Assembly (NCBI GenBank): GCA_963920765.1
Contig: OY987245.1
Coordinates: forward strand, 24,816,727-24,880,726
Direction: 5' to 3'
DNA from: Ulota crispa
Lineage: Eukaryota > Streptophyta > Bryopsida > Orthotrichales > Orthotrichaceae
DNA: 64,000 nucleotides
The translations under genes were made by a program, and so were the position numbers. Under the pieces are notes generated by a model that was given only the letters and a program-made list of their open reading frames with translations, was not told the DNA's origin and did not search any database. Shown here piece after piece: positions 45,701 through 57,785 of the stretch (positions are counted from its first letter, which is position 1; each line of letters begins with the position of its first letter).

Positions 45701-46480
45701 TTCTTTCTTGCAGGCGATTGAGTTGCGGTCTTCGTCAGACATTCAAGGAGAGCATGATATTCCTCCCAGCATAGGAGCTCTCTTTCAGGTCTGTCCTGAA
45801 CTATGTCTTTTCTATGAATGTACGGACTTGACCCTGTTACTTGGATATACAGAACCCCCTGAAGTCCAAGCCAAAATTAGGAGATGCAGTTTGGAAGCTA
45901 ATTGTATTACGGTAACTCTGAAATATATATACACACATGCATGCATATATACATATATAGTGTTAGATATGATGGCTTCTTTTTTTGTTACATTGTGTTA
46001 CCTTCCTTAAAGCTTTGTGAGCGATTCTTGTCATACATATGGACATGAAATTGGCTATTTGGACTCTAAGTGGTTAATGTCAAATGAATAATTCGACCTA
46101 CTGTTTTGTTTGCTCCGTAGCATTTGAGAAATGATAAACATTTCTTGAACACTGCACGTAAAGTTTTCTGATCGTTTGATTCACTGGCTTGGCCTTTCCC
46201 TGTTGTCCAGAACCTGACAAGTTTATCAGCAGCTGCTTTGGGTGTTTTCCAAGCATCGGATAAATTATCTTTCGACACGTGGGTTATGCCTTCATTGAAG
46301 CGGCTAAGATTAGAAACCATGGAGCCCTTATCATTGAGCCATCTGCAGAGCTTGAAGTACGCCTGCTCAAAACTTGAAAGCCTCCATCTGATATCAGAGG
46401 CTCACGCGACAGTGCGTGAGTCCCACATCTGCCCGGTCACAGATGATGCAATATTAGAATACTTGAACAATTTCAGTTAG
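42709..46480 (+). CDS. F-box protein with leucine-rich repeats
   Basis: Nine exons in continuous phase are proposed: 42709-42821, 43239-43613, 43852-43905, 44149-44392, 44817-44878, 45078-45141, 45493-45609, 45714-45788 and 46211-46480 (TAG). They give 457 residues. Residues about 12-55 form an F-box (LDVVNLIFRHLAEPKDVL, VCRTWRAAATDVSQLRLW). A Pro/Ser-rich low-complexity region follows (NPTTHSPFSSFKTPKSLAML). The C-terminal part has irregular LRR-like repeats (IFKSCPRLHTLRL, LGALPKLHTLSVEL, ISALATACPNLE, MPSLKRLRLETM, ACSKLESLHL). Such proteins recruit substrates to SKP1-CUL1 ubiquitin ligases. The target is unknown, and I do not match it to a named plant F-box protein. The last exon could be longer, since a CAG precedes the stop. 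Confidence 0.78.
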
Positions 46481-49400
46481 AGCGTCCTCTTGAGGAGTTT
46501 TCCACTAGCGTCAGCTGGTTGCTGTACTACTGTCACATATTCACATCCCAGCAGTTTTTGCCATCCTCATTTTTAAGTTTTGATTTTGTTTTTGTCTCTG
46601 TTTTAATATTTTCATCATTCATATGATTGACTTCAGGACTCCAGTAAACGTATTTCTGATAGGTATGTGTGGATGCATATGGTGTACAGTTCGCACCTGA
46701 TTTGCTGAATAACTATACTCCTAATTACACGTGTATTGAGGAGCCCACAATCATGAACACGATTAGTGGGATGATGAATTACAGCGATTGCCAAATCCCC
46801 ACTTCGAACTCATATGGTCTTCTCATTGCTTGCTGTAACATTCGACTCTGCGATTGGATACATTGTTAGGAGATAAATGCTTTCAAGTATACCATACTTG
46901 TAATATAGTTGCGATTATTGTTCCTTGTATAAAATCTAGGCTATGCTAAACACAATAACATGTTATTCGTTAAATTGGGAAAAACGTAGGTACCATTTTG
47001 TATTCCACCTGAAACCCAAAAAGTAAATTGGGAAAAACGTGTACCATTTTGTATTCCGCCTGAAACCCAAAAAGTTACTTCAAACCAGATTCAAAGGTAT
47101 CAAATTTAATCTAAGCCACTAATATTTTTTCCCTCGCAAATTCCTCCTCTTAGGTGAGGGCACATGTACCAAAAAAAAACATTGTGAGCTCAAATTCAGG
47201 TGATCATCTGAATTCTTGAAAGTCCCAAAATGTATTGTTTTTCCCAATTTAACGAGTAATGCGTTCAATACTTTAGAAATGATTAACCCTTGGATGGTGC
47301 ACTATTCAATTTCTATCTCGCAGTATAAAGTATACTTGGAATATAATGATTTGCACACAAGGCTCACAAATTCTATTCAATACAACTATTTATTGTGGAT
47401 GTTGTATAATACTTGAAAGAAAGTATACATACACCCTATCATGCCATTCAAAGAGTTTTGCATGATTTAGAAGATAATAAGTGTGTTCTTCTCTTGCATC
47501 ATTGATATGTAATTCTTATGCAATCTCAATCAAGGATATCAAAGTTCAATATTTCAAAACCAAAACCTCATTTTGGGAGTATAGCTTTATATAATATTCA
47601 AGGTTTTACATGTTAGTTGATTTAAAACTACTTTAGTTGATTTAAAACTATTGGTGATGAATTTTGAGATTTGATTGCACTTGAATATGCAGGATTCATC
47701 CATACACACATTTTTCACTAAACAAATTCCATTAGGTAACAAAAATGTGATCCATAAAGAGTTTAGTTTGAGGTATGGTGAGACCAAACTTTATAAAATA
47801 GATGTCTCTATTTCTTAGCTAGCTTTTGGTAGATTAAATGTGTCATCATGCTCTAAGGTAGAAACTTAATTGTAGTGTGTGATTCAATTAGTAAAAACTA
47901 ATTATCATATTTTACAAAATTTGGACATGATCACCCCCAACATGGAAGTCTCTTTTTAAAAAACTATGAAACTTTTATGGAGATGCTTGTAGTTAAAGGA
48001 AAATGTGCATAGGATGTTTCCTACAAGTTCATTCAAAAAATTATTCAGATATTCATTACCAATATTTTTCAATCATGTAAAACCTTGAATATTATGTAAA
48101 ATAATTCATCAAAATTAACTAGATTTTGGTTTGAGGAACTAAAAGTTGATAAGCTTGGTTGAAATTGCATATGAATTGTATATCAATGATGTAAGACAAT
48201 AAAATGTCAATCATATTTAATATTACACAAAGTTCTTTGAATAGCATGAGAGAGTGTATTTATATTTCCTTTTGAGAATTGCACAAGTATTAAAAATCTC
48301 TAGAAACAAAGAAAGTTTGAAAATCCAAGAAAATGACGTGAAAAGTGAGTTTTTGGATCATAAATAGCTACCTTTGATTAAGACACATCATGTGAAATGT
48401 ATGGTTTTGATTCATATGATATCTATTTTAGTAAAATAAACGGGGCTCTTTCCAGTTGATTATCCTTTGTGTGTCATTGATATTTTGTCTCTAAAATCAT
48501 ATGATTGCCCATTTGGTACAATGGTTTCAACACTTCCATCATTGCAAAGAAACTGAGCCCTTCAAAAGGTTGTGAGTTTTGGTTGTTCTTGATGTTGGGA
48601 ACCAGCTCCTGCTGATCTTCAAAAAAAGATTTAAAAAAAAAAAAAATGTTTCTAGAACATCCCAAAAATCTGGGCATCTTTTTGTTCTTTTACAAATTCT
48701 GAATCATGTAGCTTTCAGATTTGTCTATAGTCTTGTAAGAGAGCTGTGTCTCTCCAAGTGCTTATTTTATAACAAGAGTCTTTGTAATTATCCGGAAGAG
48801 TCTTGTTTTTATACATATTTGTACACGAACCATATTTGAGAACAAGTTCTGTGTGCATAAAAAAGTTTTTTTGACAAGGTTTTTTGAGAAAAAAAAACCC
48901 TAATATAGTAAAACTATCCATTCGCAAGTCATGTAGTTTTTAGATTTGTGTTTTTTCATATTACAGAATCTTCCAAACCATGTCTTAAATATAGTTTGCT
49001 TTTGTTTGAAATATACCACAGTATGTATTTTCACATGTCAGTTGCATCTCGTTTTTCTAGCCATAGCTGTGAGCAGTCTATTCAATAGTAGGATCGAATT
49101 ACACATGGATACCTCGAATACATTCAGTAGAATACTCAGAAGTATATCATGCTTTGAGTAAGCAGTAACTGAATAGAAAGCCTCAAAAAATATCGTGTGA
49201 GTATAAAAAAATTAGTTTATATCACGTTTTTTTGAGAGGGTAGAGTATCTGTAGTTTTAACACAATCTTATAGTAAAGCTTGTAGCTTCTTGTTACATAC
49301 CGTATCTCTATCACCGAATCTACAAGGAAAAAGTCAGATCCCAGTAGCTGTATGCTTTTAAGCTCTGGTTCTTTTTTTGTGGAAACCCTAATTTAGCAAA

Positions 49401-52400
49401 ACTGGATGTAGGACTAACCAAGGTGCAACAGAAAGGTTCAACACATAGATAAGTAGATAAGTAGTATGGAAAGTAGAGTTTAGTAGTAAAATATTTGGAA
49501 ATTGGCAAGTTTGTCAAGAGGGTATAGACCTCACTTGTGTCCATTCCAAAAACAACACAATCCAATGGATTGTTAGTGAGGTGCAATGGGTGTCTTCAAT
49601 CCATATCACTTGTTATTGTCTTCACAAGGCAAACATGCAAAAAACACAAACGATTACTACAAAGTCAAATTTCAAACATTTCAATGACCAAGATAAAGAA
49701 CCTCTATAGAGTTGGGCTGAGTGGCTGCCATGATCACTTCTTTAATAATATTCCAATCGTGTAAGGGATCAGCAGAGTAGTGTCCTACTACTACAGGGCA
49801 CAAGTAAGAAAACTGGCAGGGCAAGTTCCGGTACCAGCAAGCATGAGACGCTGTAAACATGCAATGCAAGCAAAAAAAAGGGAGAGAGAGACTGGTCTTT
49901 GCTGGCTAACCCAGCTTAGTACAGGAAGGCGGGTTGCTTACCGCCTAATCACGCTGATGTTTTTAAAAAAAACTGTCAGCTTAATTAATAGCTTGTCATG
50001 CCATATACTTGGGTCTTAGCTTTTTTTACTATTTGGTCAGTTTCTGGTCAGGGCCAAAAATTTGTAAAGTAAGCAAATGAGTATGGTTAAAGAGCTTTTA
50101 GATCCTTGGGCTTTGATGTGAATATGTCAAATTAGTCTAATGCTCATGATTGAAATTATTTTAGCTTTTTTAACTAAAGTATATAGGACTAGGCCGTTAT
50201 ACTTTTATTCATACAAGGTCTATTGAGGTAATCTTGAACTACCTTATGAAGTAGCAAGTATATTTAGTCTCATAATCCATTTAGTTGTCCTACCCTTAGA
50301 ACTAATACTAGAAGTTTCTATGACAATACCCATACCTACAAGATTCAAGTAGTTATGTGTCGTACATAGTATTAGTGTAAGAACTACTTTTTAACTTTCT
50401 AGTTTTAGTGTCATTTTCATACAACTGCGTTTGGAATACTTTTTGTGAAAAAAGTACTAAGATATTTTTTCCTATATCATAGTGTTGCCGCCAATGTCTA
50501 TAATTAGGTTTTTGGGAATGAGATCTCCAAAAGTTATGTTTAAGGCTATTCTTTTAGATTTAAAGTATTTGCTGCAAGCAATTGTCTAATACTTAAAATT
50601 GAATCTTAAAAAAGACAAAAAAAAAGAAAAAAGAAATTAAGCATATAATCTGACGTGGTCGGACTTTGACCATGTCGGCCTGCCCATGTGGAAGTGTTCC
50701 CATGTTTTGGGGGAATGGGCCCAAAGTTCCCATGGATTTGAAGAAGGGGCCATTTCTTGGGCTCAAATTTTTTGTAATGATATTCTATATGGTATACTCT
50801 CTATGACTAAATGCCTAGGTACTACTAAAACACTCTCCAAATGGGATTTGCAAGGCAATGTCGCAAGGAGGTTTTGTGTTTCATTTTCTTTTTTCTCTCT
50901 ACTATACATAAAAGGCTATGTTGCACATGCCAAAAATTCTTAATGTGATTTCCAAAAAAAATTTGACACATCCAAACATCCAAACATCCAAATTATAAAT
51001 GTCAACAATTAGGTACTTCTCCTCAAGTTTCAACATAAATGCAAACAATAAGGTTTTTGGCTATAAAGAATCTCAAGGATAGAATATGTTTACCGGCCAT
51101 ATATGATATAAGACAACTTCATTGTAGGGTTTAAACAATCCTAATTGTGGTTAGGATATGTTGCCATATAATCTAGTGGTGGTTCTCCTAAAGTCAAAAT
51201 CTCAAAAATGAATCTTGTGTTACAATCTTGGTCTTGTGTGTTGTTGTTTGTTGAAGCTAGTTTCATTTTCCAAAACATATGTAATTCTTCAAAAAGTAGA
51301 ATAAATAAATATGCATGACACTTTGTTGTCATGTCAACATCCATTTAGTACTTTACTTAGGATTCAATGATTGCACACAAAATTTATCCTTGTATTTGTA
51401 GTTAAACTATAGGTACCTTTTGTTTGAAATTGATTTGTGGACATTGATGCAATAGTCTTTTAAGAATTATCCAACCCCTTGGACTCTAAAGGGTTTGCAT
51501 GAGAACCTACAAGTCAATCTTCCTATAGCTAAAGGGGACCTAATGAATCTAAGATCTTTTTGATTTGTGTCTTAGATTTTCACTTTATAACCACCAATGT
51601 TTATTAAAGAGATGGTAGCCATTCATAATTGTAAATTTACTCAAAACTAACCTATCAAAAATTGTACTCAATGTAGATAATAAAAAGGATTTCTTGGTAG
51701 TTGTTGTATTCCACTAAAATTAGCTTTGTTAATATTATTTATGAGCAATACAAGAAACACTATAACGTGCAACATAGAAAATATTGTGGAAAATAATGTG
51801 AAACTAAAACTGCAGCAAATTTTATGTACAACAACGCTCATTGCAAGTGATAATGGAACACAAATATAATTTTGCATGTAGATATATATTGCAATCATTA
51901 TAAATCACTCAAAATACAGAATATAAGAAATTATGGAATCTCACTTGGTTTTCCAATGATATTGAGAGTTGTTGACACTTTACTCAATGTTATGTATCTT
52001 TTTGAAAAAACCTATTTAAATACTACTTTATATACATTGAACCTTTTGATTTTGTGCAAGGGCCAATAACCATGTCTAGTCATCATCACTCATCATAAGA
52101 AAAACCAAAAGTGACCTCTCCAAAGGCCCTTTCTTTTTGAATTAGGGCCAAAAAGATAGAATAATAAATAGGTGTATAAAATAATAAAACTTGCTAGGAT
52201 TCTCAAACAATTTACAAATATCATATTTAGTTGTGGAAAAGAAATTGAAACTTGATGCATTTAGCCAATTGCAAACTTAGGAAATTGTGTGTCACAACAT
52301 ATAAGTATTCAATCATCTTGCTCTCCATGTGCAAAAACAAATACATCAAGTAGTGCTCAACAGTAAGTTAACTTGGGCCTAAATTCCATATAACCTCAAG

Positions 52401-53276
52401 TGAGGCCTTCTAGTGGTAGTGCCATTATTTTCACCTATGAACTAAAATGGGTAGGATTATTTTCAATTATCTATGTTAATATATTGGTATTGAGCTAAAA
52501 ATTTATACAAAGATTTTAAACACTCAATTAGGTAAAAAATAGGTATTTACTATATGTAACTACAAAAATTGTTTTAGTTAGTGCAAAAGTTTGAATAGCA
52601 CTAAGGCCCTTTACACTTGTTTAAGTGAGTTTTGTATTGTTAATGTGAGAGGGTGGCATGCCTCCCATCTTCATTGTAATACGGTTTTGGTTTGAAATTT
52701 TTACAAACTATTACCATGCAACTTGGAGGTGCAACCTCCATAACACAAAATTCTTCACGTACTTTTTGGTTAAGGTATAAGCTCACAAAACATATGCAAA
52801 ATTTTGTCGTACTTATGTCATAAACATTTGAGATAGTAATCAAAGATTGCACCCCAAAATATGTTGAATTTACCTAAATTAATATGAATCACCCTATTAG
52901 TGCGCCTTGCAAATTCTTCTGTTTCTTGCACTAGTGCAAATGAGGATTTTTTGAGTGTGGGCTGCAGTAATTGGAAGAACATTCGTACTGTAGTATGAAC
53001 CAACACTAAATATCATGATGAATACGGTATGCTAGGAAATTGAGCATGAAGGCGAATGGAGGGGGCAGAGGAACTCTCATCCATGGGATGGATGAATGAG
53101 GATTTGAATTTGCAACAGTCATCTCACACCCCCAAAGAGGGACTAGCACGCTTCGCCCCTCTCCAGCTTCGTCACCGTGAGATTTCTGAATGGCCGAACC
53201 CCTCTTCTGACTCGGAGGCTTTGCAAATCTCCTGCAGTTTTGTCCAGATCCTGCATTGCAGAGGGGCGCCAGTCTC
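46481..53276. other. Long gene-poor region
   Basis: Nearly 6.8 kb without a gene I can support. It starts with the likely 3' UTR of the F-box gene and contains the MITE at 46968-47254. The rest is AT-rich with unsupported short frames. The last few hundred bases should carry the promoter of the FHA-PIN gene. Confidence 0.45.
46968..47254. mobile_element. MITE with CGTTAAATTGGGAAAAAC ends, copy 2
   Basis: The terminal CGTTAAATTGGGAAAAAC is inverted at the right end (GTTTTTCCCAATTTAACG). Internally it is the reverse-oriented relative of 34659-34902. The left 50 bp, including AAATTGGGAAAAACG and CCTGAAACCCAAAAAGT, are duplicated in tandem. Confidence 0.78.
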
Positions 53277-56200
53277 ATGCCAGCCATGTCGTCCCACGAT
53301 CCCGTATGCGTGCCATACCTGCAGGTGTACAAAGATGGGCAGCTGGTGCACGGGGTGTGCTTGCAAGGCCGAGACCGCTGGATTGCGGGCCGTCATGCCG
53401 ATTGCGACATTTGCGTGGGGCACGCCAGCACCAGCCGACGTCACCTCCAGATTCAAGTGCTGCAGGCAACGCAGGAGCTTTTGCTTGTCGACCTCAACTC
53501 AGGTATTGCACTCCTGCAAATAACACTATCCTTCGAATGTCGTGCAATGCAAGTCCTCCCGCTTTCAATGGCAAACGCCTCACAACTCGGAATGGATACA
53601 GAAGTCTCGAACGCTAGACTTCATGTTTCATCTCTTCCCCTTAATCGGCTACTAACATTGCCACATGAAAATTTGCATCATCTCTCTCATGTTGTTCATC
53701 ATCTTCAAGTGCCCAAATGACCTAGTTCTCTTGACGTTCAACATGATAAAGTTTCTGAAATTACTGATTGCGGTGATTGGTGAGTATTGCCCATAACACC
53801 ATATTCATTAAATTGTGAAAACCAGATTCTCAAGTTGTACCCTAATGGTCGGTTTAAGTTGGTCACCTTAAACCCAAAATGTTACAAAGTTCCCAATTTA
53901 ATGAATATGGTGTTCCATGTCTGAAATTGTCTTTTGTACGTGAGTTCGGATTGCCTAAAATGGTATTGGAGAGGGATTTTGAGAGAGTCGTCAAATGATT
54001 GAAACAGCGCATGGGACGCGAGTGAATGGCGAGGCGCTGACATCGGCGAGTCCCTACACGGCGAAGCAAGATGATATCGTGCAGATGGGTGCATCCACGC
54101 GTTCCTACAAAGTGGATTGGGTGACCGTCACGGCCATGGCTCAGCCAGCGTGTGCGGCGGCAGTGTCTACTGTTGAGCACCCGTTGCCCAATGCGTCTAA
54201 TGCCAGCTTCCGGCACAACGTGGGTAACCTCCAGGTACTCTTTCCACCAGCATTAGCAATCATGCGGTGTTCATGTAACGAGGGCCAATTCTGTCCGATT
54301 GCTGAGATCTTGGTCCTTTGCAGTACAGTACAGTAGGCACTTGTGTTTTAGTGAGCTGGCTGCTGACATGGCACGTTATATGTATAGCAGGGAGCTGAGA
54401 ATTCGATAAAAAAGGAGAGCAGCTCCAAGGGCATGGGCAACGGTGCTTCGTCACCTACCAGAGCGCAAGGTCCGCGGGGAGGGAGACCTGAGCTCCCTCC
54501 TCGCACTCCTGCCCGGCGTGTGCCGTTCGCCAACGTCCAAGCATCAGCTCTCAATGTGAGGTCACCCCAAGGTCATTCCTTGAGAAAAGCTACCACTTTG
54601 CCGGAGAAGCTAGCGCATCCCAAAGCTGTTGCAGTGATGGAAGATAGGAGGCCGATCTCAAACACCAAAGAGGTTATTTTCTTGTCATAAAGCAGCATTT
54701 GCTGACGTTTGGTGTTAGCATCCAAACGCTAAGGTCTTATATATCAATGGCCTTGACTTAGGGTTTGGCATGCTAACTCAACTAACCTCTACCCGTTCTG
54801 CTTTTGATATGTCTCGTGAATACAGGCTCAAGAAGATGACGTATCACCGAGCTTCTGGCTCCGCAGGTGTAGTTCTGCACCTCTGGGAACCGCTAGAGAT
54901 GATGCATGTGCTCATGACAAAAACGAAGCTGGGATTGTCTCAGTGTCCAGCAGAAAATGCTCCGGAGAAGACAGCAGATCTGAAATTCTAGTGACGAGCA
55001 CGTCACCTTATGATGAATACCCTCCTGACAAGGAAAATCGGCAGCCGAGAAACACAAGGAGGATAAGTCTCAGCTGTGATGGAAGACAGTCCTGCAATTC
55101 ACCAAATGTGGAAGAAGACAGACAACCTTTTACGGTATTGCAAGCAGATTCGAAGTGGTTGAAGCCTTCATTTTCTTTGTCCTTGGCTTCTTCTCCAGAT
55201 TCTGACGTGGAAGACAGGTCGAGGGCTTTGGGGTTGCCTCCACCCCAGCGACCAGCAACGTCTGCATTGGTACAGCATCCTGCCCTGAACTCCGAGTCTC
55301 CTTCACCTATTGGTAGCATGTGCATGGTCTTTGCAGAAAACGTAACACTGCCGAATATGGCTGTCCGTACACTAAGCTGTTGTTGATGGTCATATCTGGT
55401 CAACTGGCGGATTTCAGAGTGCTGACATTCAAATGCTAATAAAGCTGAATATTAATGCTTTCAAGTGTCCAAAAAACGTTGAAATCAAGAACTTTCAAGC
55501 ATTTATATTGGTTTTGAGGTGCCCAACTTAAATCCTGAGCGCGGAAATCAAATACCAATATGGTCACGAGATTCAGCTGGGCTCTTCCTTTGAATTGGCT
55601 CCGGTTGCTCGAAATGTAGCCTTTCCTATCCTATTTAACTCCGTGCAAATCCGCTATTTTAACGAGTATGGGTTTCTTGACATCCTTGTCTTGATCTTGA
55701 TCTAACAAGACAAGTGGCGCATGTATAGGTTAATAATCTGGACTCCCTCTTCGGCAAATTAAAACTGAGCGGAGAACAACGCTGTCAATGGCATATGGTT
55801 GTAGATACAAATTGTTTTCTGGACACAGACGCTCTCAAGTCCTTCAAGCAATTGGAGGGTATTCGTGAGACACGTATCATCGTTCCCAAAATCGGTATGC
55901 CCTGCGTACTTAACCATTTTGCAGAGTGTATCGTGCCTCTAGTCTCTAAACAATGTTTCGTTTCAATTTAGAAACTTGAGAATACTCTTCTATCATGTTT
56001 TAAGCTCCTCTCAAAAACACCATATATTTGGATAAAAAGTCGTTGGGTTCTGATTGTGGAAAGCCGTTTTATTGAGGTTGGGGGGAAAGGACAATTGGGC
56101 CAATAACCTTCTTATTCTGTCTAGTACTCTTATAGTCATTGTTGTATTTGTTCTCGGAGATTTCCACTGACCTTTGTTGTTGTATCAGTGTTACGAGAGC

Positions 56201-57785
56201 TGGATGGTTTGAAAAGAAGATACGACATAGGACACTCAGCTCGTGTAGCATTGAAATGGATTGAAGACAGCATGGAAAGAATACCATTCTGGATGCATGT
56301 CCAGAGTTTGACAGAGACTCTCCCTGTCCAGCGCATACCACCTTCTTCGTCGTCAAGAATCAGGTCAGTTTCAGCACGTGGCTTTTGAGTCTTGACCAAT
56401 TGCTCTGAGGCACTGGGATTACTCACCCCGACGCTTGTATGTACACTTGAATGTTCTGATATCAAGCTCTCGAGAGCCTGTTAACATTCTAATGCTTTTA
56501 GAGTAGTATACAGCATGCGAACTTTTCTTTGCAGCTTTAAAAAAATCAAATATCGAAGAACCAGCACAGTTATGAAGCAGTGTACTTCATTGTCGAGTTT
56601 GCAAGCACTGCCAGTTGAGCCCACACGCTAACACACTCACTCAGGACTGGATGAGAAGAAAGGAATGACTCAAATGTGATCCTCTCCCACCTTAACCAAC
56701 ACAGCAGGAACTGTAGATTCTGCAAAAAAGTAATCTGAATTCCATTTTTGGCCCAGTATGTGCTGATTCCGAGGTTGACTCAGCCGTCCATGTCAAGATT
56801 CCTACCCCGGATCGGCGTGCTGTGTGACCCTCCCAGGCTGATGGCACAACTTCTAATCATGCAGGAGCTTTTCTGGACACAGCGATAAAAGGATTATGTC
56901 ACCCACTAATGACGATCACATCGTGGATTGTGCCCTGCTGTTCGATCGTAGCGAAAGAGATGGCCGTGTTGTCCTTTTGACCAGAGACACAGCCCTCAGG
57001 ATTAAAGCTAGGGCGGAGGTATGCTCTCAAATCACCTCTTGTCAGGTTTGCTAGTATCAAACTTCATCATGGATACGTGTGATAATGCTCTAGAACTCTA
57101 ACCTGAATTTTCCTTTCATTCGTAATTCAAAGCAATGAAGACATTTGTTCAAGGCTGCTGCACTTTTGCAGCCGACAAGATCTCATTGCATGCGATATCT
57201 ATCTTCAGCATCTGTCATGTTTTGTATGCAAGTGATTGGACAATCTTCACATATCAAGTTGTGAATACATCTTAGAGGTCATTTGTTTAGTTCATGGCAT
57301 GCACTACTGTACAACCCATGCAAAACATTGGTTTTTCGTGATGACAAATGTGACAGTAAGGACCTGTTGCTGGGGCAAACTCCAAACCTTGCTTGCTGCA
57401 TTCCATTTTGACTTGTTGACAATTATTGAGCAATTACTTGGGGAACTGATTGGAACTTATGAACCAGGGTTTGACCGTCGAGAATGCAACGTCATTCTGC
57501 CAGAGCCTGCTCAGCCCCTACTCCGAGCGCTTCTTATGGCTTGGCAGCACTGCTTATCGTCCACCTGTGAAAGGTCTCGCCTCCACACTGCTGTTTACAG
57601 GCTATGATGACAGCTACGATGTTGCTGCTGCTCTCACTACTTCTCCCTTCTCAGCGTCCAATTTGGAGATGAGGAGTGCAAGCGAACTGTCCCCGGAAGT
57701 GAAAGGTCACTTGAAACAAGGAGTGGCAGAGTTTCGGTGTCACTACAGCGAGCGACCTCAGGGCCTCCAAGTGGTGCTGGCATAA
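53277..57785 (+). CDS. FHA and PIN domain protein, PARALLEL SPINDLE 1-like
   Basis: Eight exons in phase are proposed: 53277-53502, 54008-54234, 54391-54672, 54826-55341, 55729-55894, 56189-56363, 56865-57018 and 57468-57785. They give 687 residues. An FHA domain spans residues about 10-105: WIAGRHADCDICVGHASTSR with the GR and SxRH-type signature, then AHGTRVNGEAL. A long Ser/Pro/Arg-rich linker of about 300 residues has KEN-like text (DKENRQP). The C-terminal PIN domain has HMVVDTNCFLD with the first metal-binding Asp near residue 440, then IIVPK, VLRELDGLKRR, DDHIVDCAL and VVLLTRDTALRIKA. This FHA-linker-PIN layout is that of Arabidopsis PS1, which controls spindle orientation in meiosis II and whose loss gives unreduced pollen. 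Orthology is inferred from architecture. FHA would bind a phosphothreonine, and PIN may cut RNA. The two Met codons at 53277 and 53286 are both possible starts. Confidence 0.85.
53795..53914. mobile_element. 120-bp inverted-repeat element in intron 1 of the FHA-PIN gene
   Basis: A perfect 21-bp inverted repeat (AACACCATATTCATTAAATT core) bounds 120 bp within the first intron. Its inner text ATTAAATTGTGAAAAC and TTCCCAATTTAAT resembles the ends of the GTTAAATTGGGAAAAAC family, so it may be a short deletion derivative. Confidence 0.65.

Noticed and set aside
53006-53469. Several long frames overlapping the first FHA exon
   Set aside because: They are GC-rich shadows. Only the frame starting at 53277 gives FHA residues and joins in phase to the next exon.
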